Under the pieces are notes generated by a model, which worked only from the letters and a program-made list of their open reading frames with translations, searched no databases and was not told the origin of the DNA. A program made the translations under genes and the position numbers. A stretch of 64,000 nt of DNA from Hoeflea_A sp965204935 (GTDB taxonomy: Bacteria > Pseudomonadota > Alphaproteobacteria > Rhizobiales > Rhizobiaceae): the NCBI RefSeq assembly GCF_965204935.1, contig NZ_CBDBFO010000002.1; one strand, 5' to 3'. Shown here piece by piece: positions 36,061-45,404 of the stretch. Within the stretch, counting starts at the first letter, position 1. Each line of letters opens with the position of its first letter.

Positions 36061-36171
36061 CGTTCGAAACAGGCGGCAAATAGAGAAAATCTCGACAATT
36101 TCTACAGATTTCCGTCAAGCAATCAATCACAGGCTGCAGTAGTTCCCAGGTCCCACAGGCGCATCAAGCTG

Positions 36172-36196
36172 CCCCGACTCGCTTTGCATGTCGGGG
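36172..36196 (+). promoter_or_regulatory. Hairpin in the leader of the class V aminotransferase gene
   Basis: CCCCGAC (36172-36178) and GTCGGGG (36190-36196) form a 7-bp stem with an 11-base loop, ending 30 bp before the start codon. It could affect translation or be a regulator site in the divergent intergenic region. Confidence 0.35.
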
Positions 36197-36226
36197 GGAA
36201 CGTTTCGTAACTAGAGGTATACTGGG

Positions 36227-37705
36227 ATGTCCAATCAGAGCGATACGCCGCTTTTCTTTGAGTCTTCACATTCTATTACAGCATTGCGTCAGGGCCTCAT
36301 CGGCTCTCGGGCATTTGTTGACGGTCCGTTCGGTCGCCGCCGCCTGATTTACGCCGATTACACGGCGTCGGGCCGCGCTTTGGCACAGGTCGAGAACTGG
36401 ATTCGCGGGGAGGTGCTGCCCTACTACGCGAATTCCCATACGGAGGTGTCCGAATGCGGCCGAAGGACAAATTGGTTACGGCGCAAGGCGCGTGCCGTGA
36501 TCGCAAAGTCCGTCGATGCGGGCGACGAATGCAGCGTCATTTTTTGCGGGTCCGGAGCGACCGCTGCGGTCAACAGGCTGGGTCACCTCCTTGGTCTCGA
36601 TCAGGGGATGCGGCCCGCTGATGTGCCCCGTCCGGTCGTCCTGACCGGCCCTTACGAGCACCATTCCAACATCTTGCCCTGGCGCGAGCGCGGAGCACGG
36701 ACAATCGAGATCGCCGAGGCCCCGGAAGGCGGAGTCGATCTTGAGGCGCTCGAGGAAGCCCTGCAGGCGCATGCCGCGCAGGCAACGGTTGTCGGCGCGT
36801 TTTCTGCCGCATCGAATGTGACCGGCATCCTGACCGACGTCGCCGCGGTGACACGGCTCCTCAAGGCCTATGGAGCCCTGGCGGTATGGGACTATGCCTG
36901 CGCCGCGCCCTACACGCCGATGACCATGCAGCCTGCCCCCGACGCCGAGATCGATGCGCTGTTTTTCTCGCCCCACAAATTCCCCGGGGGCCCCGGCGCA
37001 TCCGGTGTCCTCGTCGTTCGAAACAAGGCGGTGAAGGCGCAAAAGCCAACCTGGCCCGGGGGCGGATCGGTGTCTTACGTTTCCGACTGGGCACATGACT
37101 ACTACAACGACCTCGTCCTGAGAGAGGAAGCGGGAACGCCCAATATTGTCGGCGATGTGCGCGCCGCCGCGGTTCTTTCGCTCCGCGATCAAATCGGAAC
37201 CGGTGAGATCATGCGCATCGGCGACGGGATCCTGAAGCGTGCGCTGGACAGCTGGCGAAAATGCGACCGCATCATTCTGCTCGGTCACCAGACCGCTCCA
37301 AGGCTCCCCATCGTTTCGTTCCTGATCCGCGACGCCAACGGCGATATCGCCCATCACCGGCTGGTCACCCGGCTGTTGTCCGACGTCTACGGCATTCAGG
37401 CGCGCGAAGGGTGTTCCTGCGCCGGGCCGTACGGACACAGGCTTCTCGATGTTGACCACAACCTGTCTGAGACGATCCGTGGCCATATCCGGGCTGGGAA
37501 CGTTCTGGAAAAACCCGGCTGGACCCGTCTGAACTTCTGCCACCTGCTTGATGACCAGACGGCCGACTACATCATCGCGTCAGTGGCGGAACTCTCGCAG
37601 ACGCTGGACCGATGGTCGCCCCACTATCGGGCAGACCCCGCGACCGCCAATTTTCACCACATCGCCGATCAGGACGCCGCCGTTGACGGGCGTTCTGTCG
37701 CGTGA
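36227..37705 (+). CDS. PLP-dependent class V aminotransferase/cysteine desulfurase-like enzyme
   Basis: The 492-aa fold-type I enzyme resembles SufS/CsdA. Substrate/PLP segments include YADYTASGRALAQVENWI, GSGATAAVNRL, LTGPYEHHSNILPWRE and WDYACAAPY (PLP-binding Asp). The Schiff-base lysine is in FSPHKFPGGPGASGVLVV. The cysteine-containing loop reads REGCSCAGPYGHRLL, differing from the SufS HCAQP loop and typical of an uncharacterised subgroup. Reaction unknown: desulfurase, selenocysteine lyase or another C-S/decarboxylase activity are possible. The next gene, an RND exporter, starts at or within 25 bp of its stop, so the two are coupled. Confidence 0.85.
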   Translation: MSNQSDTPLFFESSHSITALRQGLIGSRAFVDGPFGRRRLIYADYTASGRALAQVENWIRGEVLPYYANSHTEVSECGRRTNWLRRKARAVIAKSVDAGDECSVIFCGSGATAAVNRLGHLLGLDQGMRPADVPRPVVLTGPYEHHSNILPWRERGARTIEIAEAPEGGVDLEALEEALQAHAAQATVVGAFSAASNVTGILTDVAAVTRLLKAYGALAVWDYACAAPYTPMTMQPAPDAEIDALFFSPHKFPGGPGASGVLVVRNKAVKAQKPTWPGGGSVSYVSDWAHDYYNDLVLREEAGTPNIVGDVRAAAVLSLRDQIGTGEIMRIGDGILKRALDSWRKCDRIILLGHQTAPRLPIVSFLIRDANGDIAHHRLVTRLLSDVYGIQAREGCSCAGPYGHRLLDVDHNLSETIRGHIRAGNVLEKPGWTRLNFCHLLDDQTADYIIASVAELSQTLDRWSPHYRADPATANFHHIADQDAAVDGRSVA

Positions 37706-37728
37706 AGCACATAAAAGGAGCGCATGCC

Positions 37729-40065
37729 GTGAAACAGCGCCTTATCACCCTTGCCTTGGACCATCCGAAGATCATTTTCAGACTGACCGTCGCCATGCTG
37801 GCGGTCTTGATATGCGCGATTGCCTTGCCGTTTGCCGTGCCCGAGGCACCGCTGCATAAACTACGGATCGACACCGATCCGGAGAATATGCTCCAGCGCA
37901 GCGAGCCCGCGCGCATCCTCAACCGAGACAAGTCGGACCGGTTCGCGCTGCATGACCGGATCGTCATCGCCATCGAGAACGACCGGACGCAAGACGGGGT
38001 CTTCACACCGGCTGCGTTGGCCGACATCCGCGCGCTGGCGGATTTTGCCGCGGGCATCGAGGGCGTGGTCGCCGCCGGTATCACTGCCCCGGGCACGACC
38101 GACATCGCGCAACGGGCCGCAAACGGGTCTGTCGACATAGCGCCGCTCATGCGGTCTGTGCCGGACAGCCAGGAAGAGGCGGCGTCGCTGAGGCAGCTGG
38201 CGGCCGCACAACCGATCCTCGACGGGACACTCGTGTCGCACGACAGTGCGGCTTTGGCGATCTCCATCCCGATTGAGGATAAAGGCGACGGTTTCCGCGT
38301 CACGCGGGCCCTGCAGGACCATATCGAAACGCTGCCGGCCGGAAACCGGTATCATATTACCGGCCTGCCGGTCGCCCAGTCAGTGTTCGGTATCGAGATG
38401 TTCGTGCAGATGGCCATCGCGGCGCCGGCCGCCATGCTGCTGATCTTCTTCCTGCTGTTCGGCATCTTCCGCAGCTGGTGGGTGGCCTCCGTGCCGCTCG
38501 GGATCGCCATGGTGTCGAGCCTTGGCGCGATGGGCGCGCTGATCGCCTCCGGCAACACGGTTCACATCATGAGCTCGATGATCCCGATCTTCGTCATGCC
38601 GATTGCCGTGATGGACGCGATCCACGTCCTTTCGGAATTCGCCGACAAGCACAGCAAATCCCGCGATCGGAAGGAAACCATCCGCGCATGCATGGACGCG
38701 CTCTGGCAGCCCATGCTGTTTACGACCGTGACAACGATGGTGGGATTTGCCTCGCTGGCGCTCGCGCCGATCCCGCCGGTCCAGGTCTTCGGTCTTTTCG
38801 TGGCGCTTGGTGTCGGGCTCGCATGGCTCGCGACGATGGCGATTGTGCCCGCCGCCATGATGAAACTGCCCGAGGCCGCGATTGACCGCATCGTCAGCGC
38901 CAACCGGGCCGCCGGAACTCACTGGCTGGCGAAGATAGCGCTCGGCCAGCCGCGTTTTGTTCTGCTGTGCCTCGGCATGGCGGCGCTGGTGCTCTTCATG
39001 GGCCTCGACCGTATCCGCATCAACGACTCGCCGATGCGCTGGTTTGCCTCCGATCATGAAGTCCGCGTGGCCGAACGTGTCCTGACGGACCGTTTTGCCG
39101 GCGCGCATATGGCCTATCTCTCGCTGGAAGCCAGCCGGGGCGCGTTCGAGAGCCCCGAGATGCTGGCCTATGTGGCGGCCCTCGGCGATCATCTGGAACG
39201 TTCCGGTGAGGCCGGCAAGACCCTCGCTCTGCCGGATGTGGTGACGGAGGCCTATCGCGCCGTTCAGCCTGATCCGGCGGCACGTGCGCTGCCCGAGACA
39301 AGGGGCGACGTGGCGGCCATTCTTCGGGCCCTTGAGGACGAGGGAATGGCGCGCGACCTGCGGACATTCGTCACGCCCGATTTCGCCGAGGCTGTCCTTC
39401 ACGTCTGGATGCCGGACGGCGACAATCTGGCCATGCGCGAACTGGAACGGGCGGCGGCGGCATTCATGTCGGCCAACAGGCCGCCGGAGGCCCTGCGTGC
39501 GAAATGGTTTGGCCTGACCTATCTGAACGCGGTCTGGCAGGACCGGATGGTCACCGGGATGCTGCATGCACTGATCGGCAGTTTCATTGCGGTCTTCATG
39601 CTGCTTGTGATTTTGTTCCGGTCGCTCTCATGGGCAGTTCTGGCCATGGTGCCGCTGACCTTTTCAATCGGCGGTATCTATGGCGCCATTGGCTGGCTGG
39701 GCCGCGATTTCGACATGCCGATTGCGGTCCTCTCCACGCTCAGCCTGGGTCTTGCGGTGGATTTCGCCATACATTTTGTATCCCGTGTGCGTCAGGACGG
39801 GGAACTGCCGCTGCCGGATCGTCTGGCGAGGGTCTATCAGGAGCCCGTCCGTGCGATCCAGAGAAACACGATCGTCTTGGGCATCGGGTTCCTGCCCCTG
39901 CTGGCATCGCCGCTGATTCCCTACCGCACCGTTGGCACGCTGATCCCGGCGATTATCGTGATCTCGGCCATCGCGACCGTTGTGTTCCTCGGCGCAGCGC
40001 TCGCGCTGCGGCGAACGCAGATGCGTGCAGCCCCGGCACTGACCGCCGAAAGCCAGCTCCGCTGA
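37729..40065 (+). CDS. RND-superfamily (MMPL/HpnN-like) exporter
   Basis: The roughly 778-aa inner-membrane protein has two symmetric halves, each with one leading helix, a large periplasmic loop and a five-helix bundle. The bundles lie at about residues 220-380 and 625-760, with SMIPIFVMPIAVMDAIHVLS and VLSTLSLGLAVDFAIHFVSR as the proton-relay-type helices. This is the compact MMPL/HpnN/hydrophobe-exporter type, which usually moves lipids or hydrophobic molecules. AAAGGAG precedes GTG 37729 by 8 bases. An alternative GTG at 37702 overlaps the upstream stop. Coupling to a PLP enzyme hints that it exports or detoxifies that enzyme's product. Confidence 0.88.
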   Translation: MKQRLITLALDHPKIIFRLTVAMLAVLICAIALPFAVPEAPLHKLRIDTDPENMLQRSEPARILNRDKSDRFALHDRIVIAIENDRTQDGVFTPAALADIRALADFAAGIEGVVAAGITAPGTTDIAQRAANGSVDIAPLMRSVPDSQEEAASLRQLAAAQPILDGTLVSHDSAALAISIPIEDKGDGFRVTRALQDHIETLPAGNRYHITGLPVAQSVFGIEMFVQMAIAAPAAMLLIFFLLFGIFRSWWVASVPLGIAMVSSLGAMGALIASGNTVHIMSSMIPIFVMPIAVMDAIHVLSEFADKHSKSRDRKETIRACMDALWQPMLFTTVTTMVGFASLALAPIPPVQVFGLFVALGVGLAWLATMAIVPAAMMKLPEAAIDRIVSANRAAGTHWLAKIALGQPRFVLLCLGMAALVLFMGLDRIRINDSPMRWFASDHEVRVAERVLTDRFAGAHMAYLSLEASRGAFESPEMLAYVAALGDHLERSGEAGKTLALPDVVTEAYRAVQPDPAARALPETRGDVAAILRALEDEGMARDLRTFVTPDFAEAVLHVWMPDGDNLAMRELERAAAAFMSANRPPEALRAKWFGLTYLNAVWQDRMVTGMLHALIGSFIAVFMLLVILFRSLSWAVLAMVPLTFSIGGIYGAIGWLGRDFDMPIAVLSTLSLGLAVDFAIHFVSRVRQDGELPLPDRLARVYQEPVRAIQRNTIVLGIGFLPLLASPLIPYRTVGTLIPAIIVISAIATVVFLGAALALRRTQMRAAPALTAESQLR

Positions 40066-40099
40066 CGCTATGGGCAGCGCGCAGCGTAGCGCATCAAGG

Positions 40100-40128
40100 A
40101 AAAGCGCGGCTTTTTGGCCGCGCTTTTT
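40100..40128. terminator. Bidirectional Rho-independent terminator
   Basis: GCGCGGC (40104-40110) pairs with GCCGCGC (40117-40123), with AAAA before and TTTTT after. It sits between the RND exporter stop (40065) and the convergent small membrane protein stop (40128) and should serve both. Confidence 0.85.
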
Positions 40129-40493
40129 CATGTCCGGCTGACCAGCCGGATGAGAACATAGCCGGCGGTCGTGGCCGCCAGCATGGGCAAGACGCCATAG
40201 GCGATGACGCCGAGCGGCCCCAGCAGCCCGCCCATCACCATGCCGGCGAGCGAGACGGGCAGGGCGACCGCCGAAAAGCCCCACAGCCACAGCCGCTGCG
40301 AACGCACCGGCAGCTGGCTGAGGAAAAACGCTACGGGCAGCGCCATCAGCCATCCAGCCGGCACGAAGATCAGCCCCTGCAGCACTGTTCCCGCATCGAT
40401 CCAGCCGAAGCGCAGCAGGAAGACAAGCATCTGGACCGCGTAGACGGCAGGACCTGCGAGGAGCACGAGCGAAAAGCTTCGGATGGACGCCAT
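40128..40493 (-). CDS. Small four-helix membrane protein, unknown
   Basis: The 121-aa protein is almost wholly hydrophobic, with four likely membrane helices (about residues 7-27, 37-58, 68-88 and 92-115) and short basic loops (PVRSQRLW, IRLVSRT). No family is recognised. The start lacks a strong ribosome-binding site. It is 41 bp downstream of the NTF2-like gene on the same strand and ends at the bidirectional terminator, so the two probably form a transcript. Confidence 0.65.
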   Translation of the reverse strand: MASIRSFSLVLLAGPAVYAVQMLVFLLRFGWIDAGTVLQGLIFVPAGWLMALPVAFFLSQLPVRSQRLWLWGFSAVALPVSLAGMVMGGLLGPLGVIAYGVLPMLAATTAGYVLIRLVSRT

Positions 40494-40534
40494 GTCCGGG
40501 TTACGCCGGCAACGCCGTGGCCGGGCCGCGCCCG

Positions 40535-41005
40535 CTAGTCATGCACTGTCGCATCGGTTTCCTGGTAGTAGCGCTGCAGCCATTTGCCGTCCTGCTTGAT
40601 CCAGATCGCCGAGACGAGCACCTTGGCGGGCAGCGGCTTGCCGTTTGCCGTGCCGTCATAGAACTTTTCCTGCGTGATGAGGACGATGTCATCGGCAAGC
40701 GCGAACAACTGCCGGTTGGCCTGCCCCGTGAAGGCGTAGTTGATCGAACCGAGGCTGACGATTTCCTCATCGATGGTGGACTCGATCGGAAGATAGGGCA
40801 GGACGGCGGCATGGTCGGGCATCATCATCGCCCGGATACGGGTCGCATCCGACGCCGCGAAGGCCTCGTCCAGCTCCGTTTGCGCGGCATCAAGCTCGGC
40901 TTTGGTTTCGGCCGAGACGGTCGAGTCCGCCTGCGCGAGCGTGGCGGATGCAGCAACGAGGCTCAAGGCAAGCAGGGCGCGGGCGATGAACAGGATCTTT
41001 GCCAT
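40535..41005 (-). CDS. Exported NTF2/SnoaL-like (DUF4440) protein
   Basis: The 156-aa protein has a signal peptide (IARALLALSLVAASATLAQA). An NTF2-like cone fold follows, recognisable from the N-terminal helix ELDAAQTELDEAFAASDATRIRAMMMPDHAAVLPYLP and the late strands VLVSAIWIKQDGKWLQRYYQE. Members of this fold are steroid-isomerase-like enzymes, small-molecule binders or stress proteins; catalytic residues cannot be assigned. AAAGGA stands 7 bases before the ATG. Confidence 0.75.
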   Translation of the reverse strand: MAKILFIARALLALSLVAASATLAQADSTVSAETKAELDAAQTELDEAFAASDATRIRAMMMPDHAAVLPYLPIESTIDEEIVSLGSINYAFTGQANRQLFALADDIVLITQEKFYDGTANGKPLPAKVLVSAIWIKQDGKWLQRYYQETDATVHD

Positions 41006-41220
41006 TGTCGGTCCTTTTGTCTGGTCTTTGCGCGGTCGAAGCGGTTCGCTTTCAGGTTGCCGCCTCGGGCGGCGCGGCGCAAGTCAATTCGACCGGCGGG
41101 TCGCAACAACCGGATCGGTTTGATTTGTCTCAAGGTCCGTCGTGTCCCGCACTGCTAAAGTCGGTGCACACGGATCGAACGCCGGTATCGTGGCGCTCGG
41201 CAAATGAAACGAGGGATTCG

Positions 41221-41547
41221 ATGGATATGATGAGACATAGCCTTTTCGCAACCGCCGCCGTGATCGCTTTGGGCGGCGTGGCGCTCGCGCAAGTGGCACC
41301 CGACGTGCAGCGCGGCCGCGTCCTCGCAAGCACCTATTGCGCCGAGTGCCATTCCATCGACAAGGTCGGCCCGAGCCCGCTCTCGATCGCCCCGCCCTTC
41401 CGCACGCTGCACGAGAACTATCCCGTCGAGAACCTCGAAGAAGCGCTTGTCGAGGGCATCGTCACCGGCCACCCGAGCATGCCGCAATTCAGCTTCGACC
41501 CCGACCAGGCCAGCAACCTGATCGCCTACATGAAGACTCTGGAGTGA
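41221..41547 (+). CDS. Small periplasmic c-type cytochrome
   Basis: From ATG 41221 the protein (108 aa) has a signal peptide (LFATAAVIALGGVALAQ) and a single haem motif CAECH at residues 40-44. The axial methionine is likely in HPSMPQF about 45 residues later, followed by a closing helix (QASNLIAYMKTLE). This is the compact class I cytochrome c pattern, serving as an electron carrier in the periplasm. The upstream in-frame extension lacks coding character. No redox enzyme partner is adjacent. Confidence 0.88.
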   Translation: MDMMRHSLFATAAVIALGGVALAQVAPDVQRGRVLASTYCAECHSIDKVGPSPLSIAPPFRTLHENYPVENLEEALVEGIVTGHPSMPQFSFDPDQASNLIAYMKTLE

Positions 41548-41682
41548 CGGCACGCTTTGTGTCTGGACGTTTCGGCGGTCGCCGGTAATGTGTTCAGGAA
41601 CGCCTTCGACCGATGGTGTCCGGTCATTCTCTCTGAAGTCGGATAATCGTCATGAGTCACCGGCAAAACGGAGAAATTGATC

Positions 41683-42141
41683 ATGTTTCGCCCAGCTCTT
41701 GTTCTTGCCGCCGTGGCTGTTTCCGGTCCGGCACTGGCGGATTGCGCGCCATTCACGCTGACAAGCGATTCCTCGACAAGGAAGGTCCGGCATGTCGATG
41801 CTGGACAGGGCGGCCTCGGCGATCTTCGCATTGGCAGCCGGCTGGTGCAGCTTGACGGTAAACCGAAGGGCGAGAAGCACTGGGTCGGCATGGTGCTTGG
41901 CAGCGGCGACGACGCCCCGGCGCTGTTCAACCGCGTTTGGAGGCTGGACGACGGGGAAATCCATGCCCGCCAGATGGTTGGCATCGTCAGCGAACCGAGC
42001 GATACCTCACGGCCCAGTATCGGCGACGGTGGCGCGGTCATCATCGGTGGCAGCGGCGACTATCAGGGCGCAACCGGCAATGTGACGGTCGATCTTGAGG
42101 GAACCTCCGTCACCTATATCTTCGACATTAACTGCGACTGA
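41683..42141 (+). CDS. Exported beta-barrel protein resembling allene-oxide-cyclase/dirigent fold
   Basis: The 152-aa protein (ATG 41683, GGAG 9 bases upstream) has a signal peptide (RPALVLAAVAVSGPALA). The mature part ends with the pattern GGAVIIGGSGDYQGATGNVTV, close to the VVGGTGxYxGAxG strand pair I associate with allene-oxide-cyclase-like/dirigent barrels. Two cysteines (C near the start of the mature chain and the penultimate-region C) could form a disulfide. Function in bacteria is unknown. Confidence 0.65.
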   Translation: MFRPALVLAAVAVSGPALADCAPFTLTSDSSTRKVRHVDAGQGGLGDLRIGSRLVQLDGKPKGEKHWVGMVLGSGDDAPALFNRVWRLDDGEIHARQMVGIVSEPSDTSRPSIGDGGAVIIGGSGDYQGATGNVTVDLEGTSVTYIFDINCD

Positions 42142-42172
42142 GTGCGGGGCGTTTGCCGAACGGTTGGTCGGA

Positions 42173-42400
42173 TCAAATAAAGCGCGACGCCATGGATGTC
42201 GCGCTGACTATAAAAAGAAGAATGCACAGCCAGACAACACGGTCGGAATCGCGCCTGGCCGGCGACGCCCGATGGTGGTTGTGCAGCGCCTTTTTTCGCC
42301 GATACCCTCGCTCCCGCCACAAAAGCACCATGGAAGCCGAAATCCCCAGGACCTCAAAGATGAAGGTCCATATTTCCCAGACGGCGGCAAGAAAGGCCAT
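42173..42400 (-). CDS. Possible small two-helix membrane protein
   Basis: The 75-codon frame encodes two hydrophobic segments (VWEIWTFIFEVLGISASMVL and VVWLCILLFIVSATSM) around a basic loop (RERGYRRKKALHNHHRASPA), a plausible hairpin membrane protein. GGAG lies 10 bases before the ATG. No family is known to me, and overlapping frames on both strands are also open, so it may be spurious. The flanking 42401-42620 stretch holds nothing I can support. Confidence 0.4.
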   Translation of the reverse strand: MAFLAAVWEIWTFIFEVLGISASMVLLWRERGYRRKKALHNHHRASPARRDSDRVVWLCILLFIVSATSMASRFI

Positions 42401-42620
42401 TGACGCGATTCTCCGGCGCTGGTTGACGGCGACGAGTCTGCAGTTCCTGAACTGCGGTGCTGTTCAGCAATTGGCGGTCGATCAGTGATAATAGATGGCT
42501 GTTGTAAAGCAAACGGGCCGTACTCTGGCGACCGGAAGCGGAGGCTGACGGCCGGCAATTAGGGATAAAGTAAACTGTCACCGTAATTCATGGTGGATGC
42601 GGGGCAGATTGGCAAATCAT

Positions 42621-42854
42621 CTAAAGACTGAGGTCATTCCGAATAATTGATATTTTGTGTTCGGCAGCCTCAAGTATCTCATTGGCGCAGATATGACAGT
42701 AGGATTTACCGGCATTATAGGGACCACCCTTGATAACAAGGCAATTCTCGCCCTTTGCGATTGCATGTTCATTTGGCTTTCTAGCGCATTTACGCTTTTT
42801 GCCAGCAGTCTCCACGGAAACATGGGAAAGTAAATCGCGAACCTTGGGCATCAT
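42621..42854 (-). CDS. Small zinc-binding protein paired with MerR-HTH helicase
   Basis: The 77-aa protein starts inside the stop of the helicase gene (overlapping ATGATG/TGA), indicating translational coupling. It has a C23-x6-H30-x22-C53-x2-C56 pattern plus C38, within KRKCARKPNEHAIAKGENCL and SYCHICANEILEAAEH. This looks like a small zinc-finger domain, perhaps a nucleic-acid end or modification reader. The family is not recognised. Codon use and A/T content match the helicase and differ from the chromosome around, suggesting joint horizontal acquisition. Confidence 0.65.
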   Translation of the reverse strand: MMPKVRDLLSHVSVETAGKKRKCARKPNEHAIAKGENCLVIKGGPYNAGKSYCHICANEILEAAEHKISIIRNDLSL

Positions 42855-44908
42855 TCCTCCAATCCGCTTGAGATCTCGTCCCTTACATTGTCACCGATCA
42901 TATCAAGAGCTGCATAAGCGTCCTCGGCTTGTTCCGCGCTAATCTTGCTGCGTTCTTTTGCTCCTATTCCAATGTGCTCATTTATCCGTCTGTTCATGAG
43001 CGTAATCATTGCATCTTTGTTCGCCTGGCCGGCGACGGATTTTATCGCCTTTCCAACATCCCTGCCCATTGGGCTTATACCCAGATCGTCCAGCACTCTG
43101 TTTGCAACTGATTTCGCCCGCTCATTCAATCGCTTTCTTGCCTGAACACGCCGTCGTTGAGGCTGTATCGGCATATTGATTGGTTCAGAATCGGGTTCCT
43201 TACTATCTTCTTGGGCTTTCAACTTTTGACGGAGTTCATCGCGTGTAAGAAGTGAACCAAGTTTTATCCCGCTTCCTATTTCACGCTCCAGCAGTTCATC
43301 AAGGACACGATCGTCATTAAAATCCAAGAACGATTTGCCGATAAATTCTCCAACGATTTCGTCATCGACGATCATGCCATCATCAAATCGTCGAGCTCTA
43401 GGTTCTCCGTTGCCTACGCCGTCGAATGTGTCTGAACTTATCCATTCTCGGATCATTCTTTGGTCGTCGAGATCAAGTTCGCGAAAGTCATCCCAATGCT
43501 CGTCATTACTGAGACCAACATGTGAAACAATGTAAGCATGATTGTCAGGATGATCGGGCTTGCTTTCTTCAACGACCCGCATCACGCGGCCAATAAACTG
43601 AATATATGGGGACAGGCTGCGGAACGGGCGGAATATCGCCGCTACGCTTAGAGGAGGGTGATCGAAACCTTCACCCAACATTTGCACTTGCACAATACAG
43701 TCAAGTTGACCGCGCTTGAGCGCATCCAAGACACCTTCTTGGCGATCTTTGTCCATGTCACTATGGATTTCCTGGGCACTGTAGCCCCTTTCTTCATACA
43801 GTGACCGGACTTGCCTCGCGTGATCCACAGAACAGGCCACCGCGATCAACTGGTGCCGGAACCCGGTTCGATCGCGCATCTCCTCCAAGTACTTCAAACT
43901 TGCATCGACAATGTGCCGATTGCACTCGGGTGAGAGAGCCACACCCCGACGAAACCAAGCCTCGTCCCTCAACTGCATAACCTCTTCGAGGGAATGCTTG
44001 AGCTCGTCGTCACCGAACGTGAAATACAGCTCTTTAGGGGCGTGGTTGCGGGAGTGGATTTGTTTGATATAGCCATTCACCATGGCACGGGTAAATGGAT
44101 AGCGATAGATAACATTGCCGGTGGGTCGGACACCGTCGGATCGGAACGGAGTAGCGGTGAGGCTAACCACCTTCGCGTTCGGAAAGCGCTCAAATACCTT
44201 CGTCCAACTTTGAGCGACATTGTGATGTCCCTCATCCACCAAAATCATGTCGAAATAGTTGGGCGGGAATTGAGGCAGCCAACGATCAGCGGAACTGGCC
44301 AGTTGCTGTATGTTGGTGACCACAATATGGCTCTCGTTACAGTCATGCAGGTTCGCATCTACTCCATCAAGCACCGCGCGATAGGGGCCTGAACTAAAGT
44401 CGTGAAGAGCGCCGGTTTTCCGCCAGAAGTTCTTCGGGTTGGAAAAGTCAAGCGCGTCTGCAACCCCTCGGCGGATTGTCAGATTGGGAGTTATTACCAG
44501 GACGCGGCCCTTCGAGATTGCGAATGGTAGAGTTGCGATTACCCCAGTCTTGCCGCAGCCGACGGGGATCTGAATTATTGCGTGATCGTTGCTGATGCCA
44601 AAATGCTGTCGCGCTGCACGATGGGCGAATCGTTGCGGTTCGCGCAGTTTTGAATTTCCTTCCACATCAGCAGGGAGAACTTGAAACAAATGCTCCTCGT
44701 CAACGACGTCCATTTCCGCTCGCCGATACTCCAACCGAAATGGCTCAAGATCGGAGCGTTTGTAATATCGATAGCCGCTTGAAGGGTGCCGAATTGGCTT
44801 CAGCTTTCCGGAGGCGTCCCACCGGCGCATGGTTTGTGGTGCAACTCCAACATAGGCAGCCGCATCCTTGAGTGTCAGGTAGTCCTGAGCTTGCAGAGAG
44901 TCATTCAT
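42851..44908 (-). CDS. SF2 DEAD/DEAH helicase with N-terminal MerR-type HTH
   Basis: The 685-aa protein starts with a MerR-like DNA-binding domain (residues about 10-58; AAAYVGVAPQTMRRWDASGK, then HPSSGYRYYKRSDL). Its helicase core resembles type III restriction/UvrB-like SF2 enzymes: Walker A IPVGCGKTG (about 114-122), motif II VDEGHHN, motif III SLTATPF, motif V LGEGFDHP and motif VI QFIGRVMRV. The last 200 residues are of unknown type. ATG 44908 has AAGG 6 bases upstream. The gene is visibly lower in G+C than its neighbours and lies next to tRNA-Thr, the usual address of acquired defence or mobile genes. A defence role is inference. Confidence 0.85.
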   Translation of the reverse strand: MNDSLQAQDYLTLKDAAAYVGVAPQTMRRWDASGKLKPIRHPSSGYRYYKRSDLEPFRLEYRRAEMDVVDEEHLFQVLPADVEGNSKLREPQRFAHRAARQHFGISNDHAIIQIPVGCGKTGVIATLPFAISKGRVLVITPNLTIRRGVADALDFSNPKNFWRKTGALHDFSSGPYRAVLDGVDANLHDCNESHIVVTNIQQLASSADRWLPQFPPNYFDMILVDEGHHNVAQSWTKVFERFPNAKVVSLTATPFRSDGVRPTGNVIYRYPFTRAMVNGYIKQIHSRNHAPKELYFTFGDDELKHSLEEVMQLRDEAWFRRGVALSPECNRHIVDASLKYLEEMRDRTGFRHQLIAVACSVDHARQVRSLYEERGYSAQEIHSDMDKDRQEGVLDALKRGQLDCIVQVQMLGEGFDHPPLSVAAIFRPFRSLSPYIQFIGRVMRVVEESKPDHPDNHAYIVSHVGLSNDEHWDDFRELDLDDQRMIREWISSDTFDGVGNGEPRARRFDDGMIVDDEIVGEFIGKSFLDFNDDRVLDELLEREIGSGIKLGSLLTRDELRQKLKAQEDSKEPDSEPINMPIQPQRRRVQARKRLNERAKSVANRVLDDLGISPMGRDVGKAIKSVAGQANKDAMITLMNRRINEHIGIGAKERSKISAEQAEDAYAALDMIGDNVRDEISSGLEE

Positions 44909-45089
44909 GACCAACCTTATACAACCTTATACATATATTGTCCACCCTGCCCAAAAACGGCCGATGGCTCGACACATGATCGGAGACTCAAAACCTGCCT
45001 GCAGAAAAAATGCCCGTTCCCCGTGAGCTCCCCCATGCGGAAAGCTGCAACACGTTGGTCGACTAAGTTGTGAAAATGGTTAGGATTTC

Positions 45090-45164
<75 letters not shown>

Positions 45165-45404
45165 TTAAGAAGGTTCGCGGCGAACCGGGCTGCCTATTGC
45201 CATAGGATCACACCCGACGCAAGGACCAATGCGGGCCGGCCGGCGAGGTTTTTTGGCAGCCCGCGATCCACACCTGCCAGACCCGGCCTGAACTCCTGCA
45301 CAAACCCCCGCGTAAACCATTGCGGCACAAAAGCCCGCCACTGCCCGATTTTGGCCCTATAATTGCCCTTTGCCACCCGGTGGCGAATGGGGTATGTCGT
45401 GGCG

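Noticed and set aside
42153..42488. 111-codon plus-strand ORF overlapping the possible small membrane protein
   Set aside because: Composition is mixed, there is no ribosome-binding site or recognisable pattern, and the opposite strand has better membrane-helix character.
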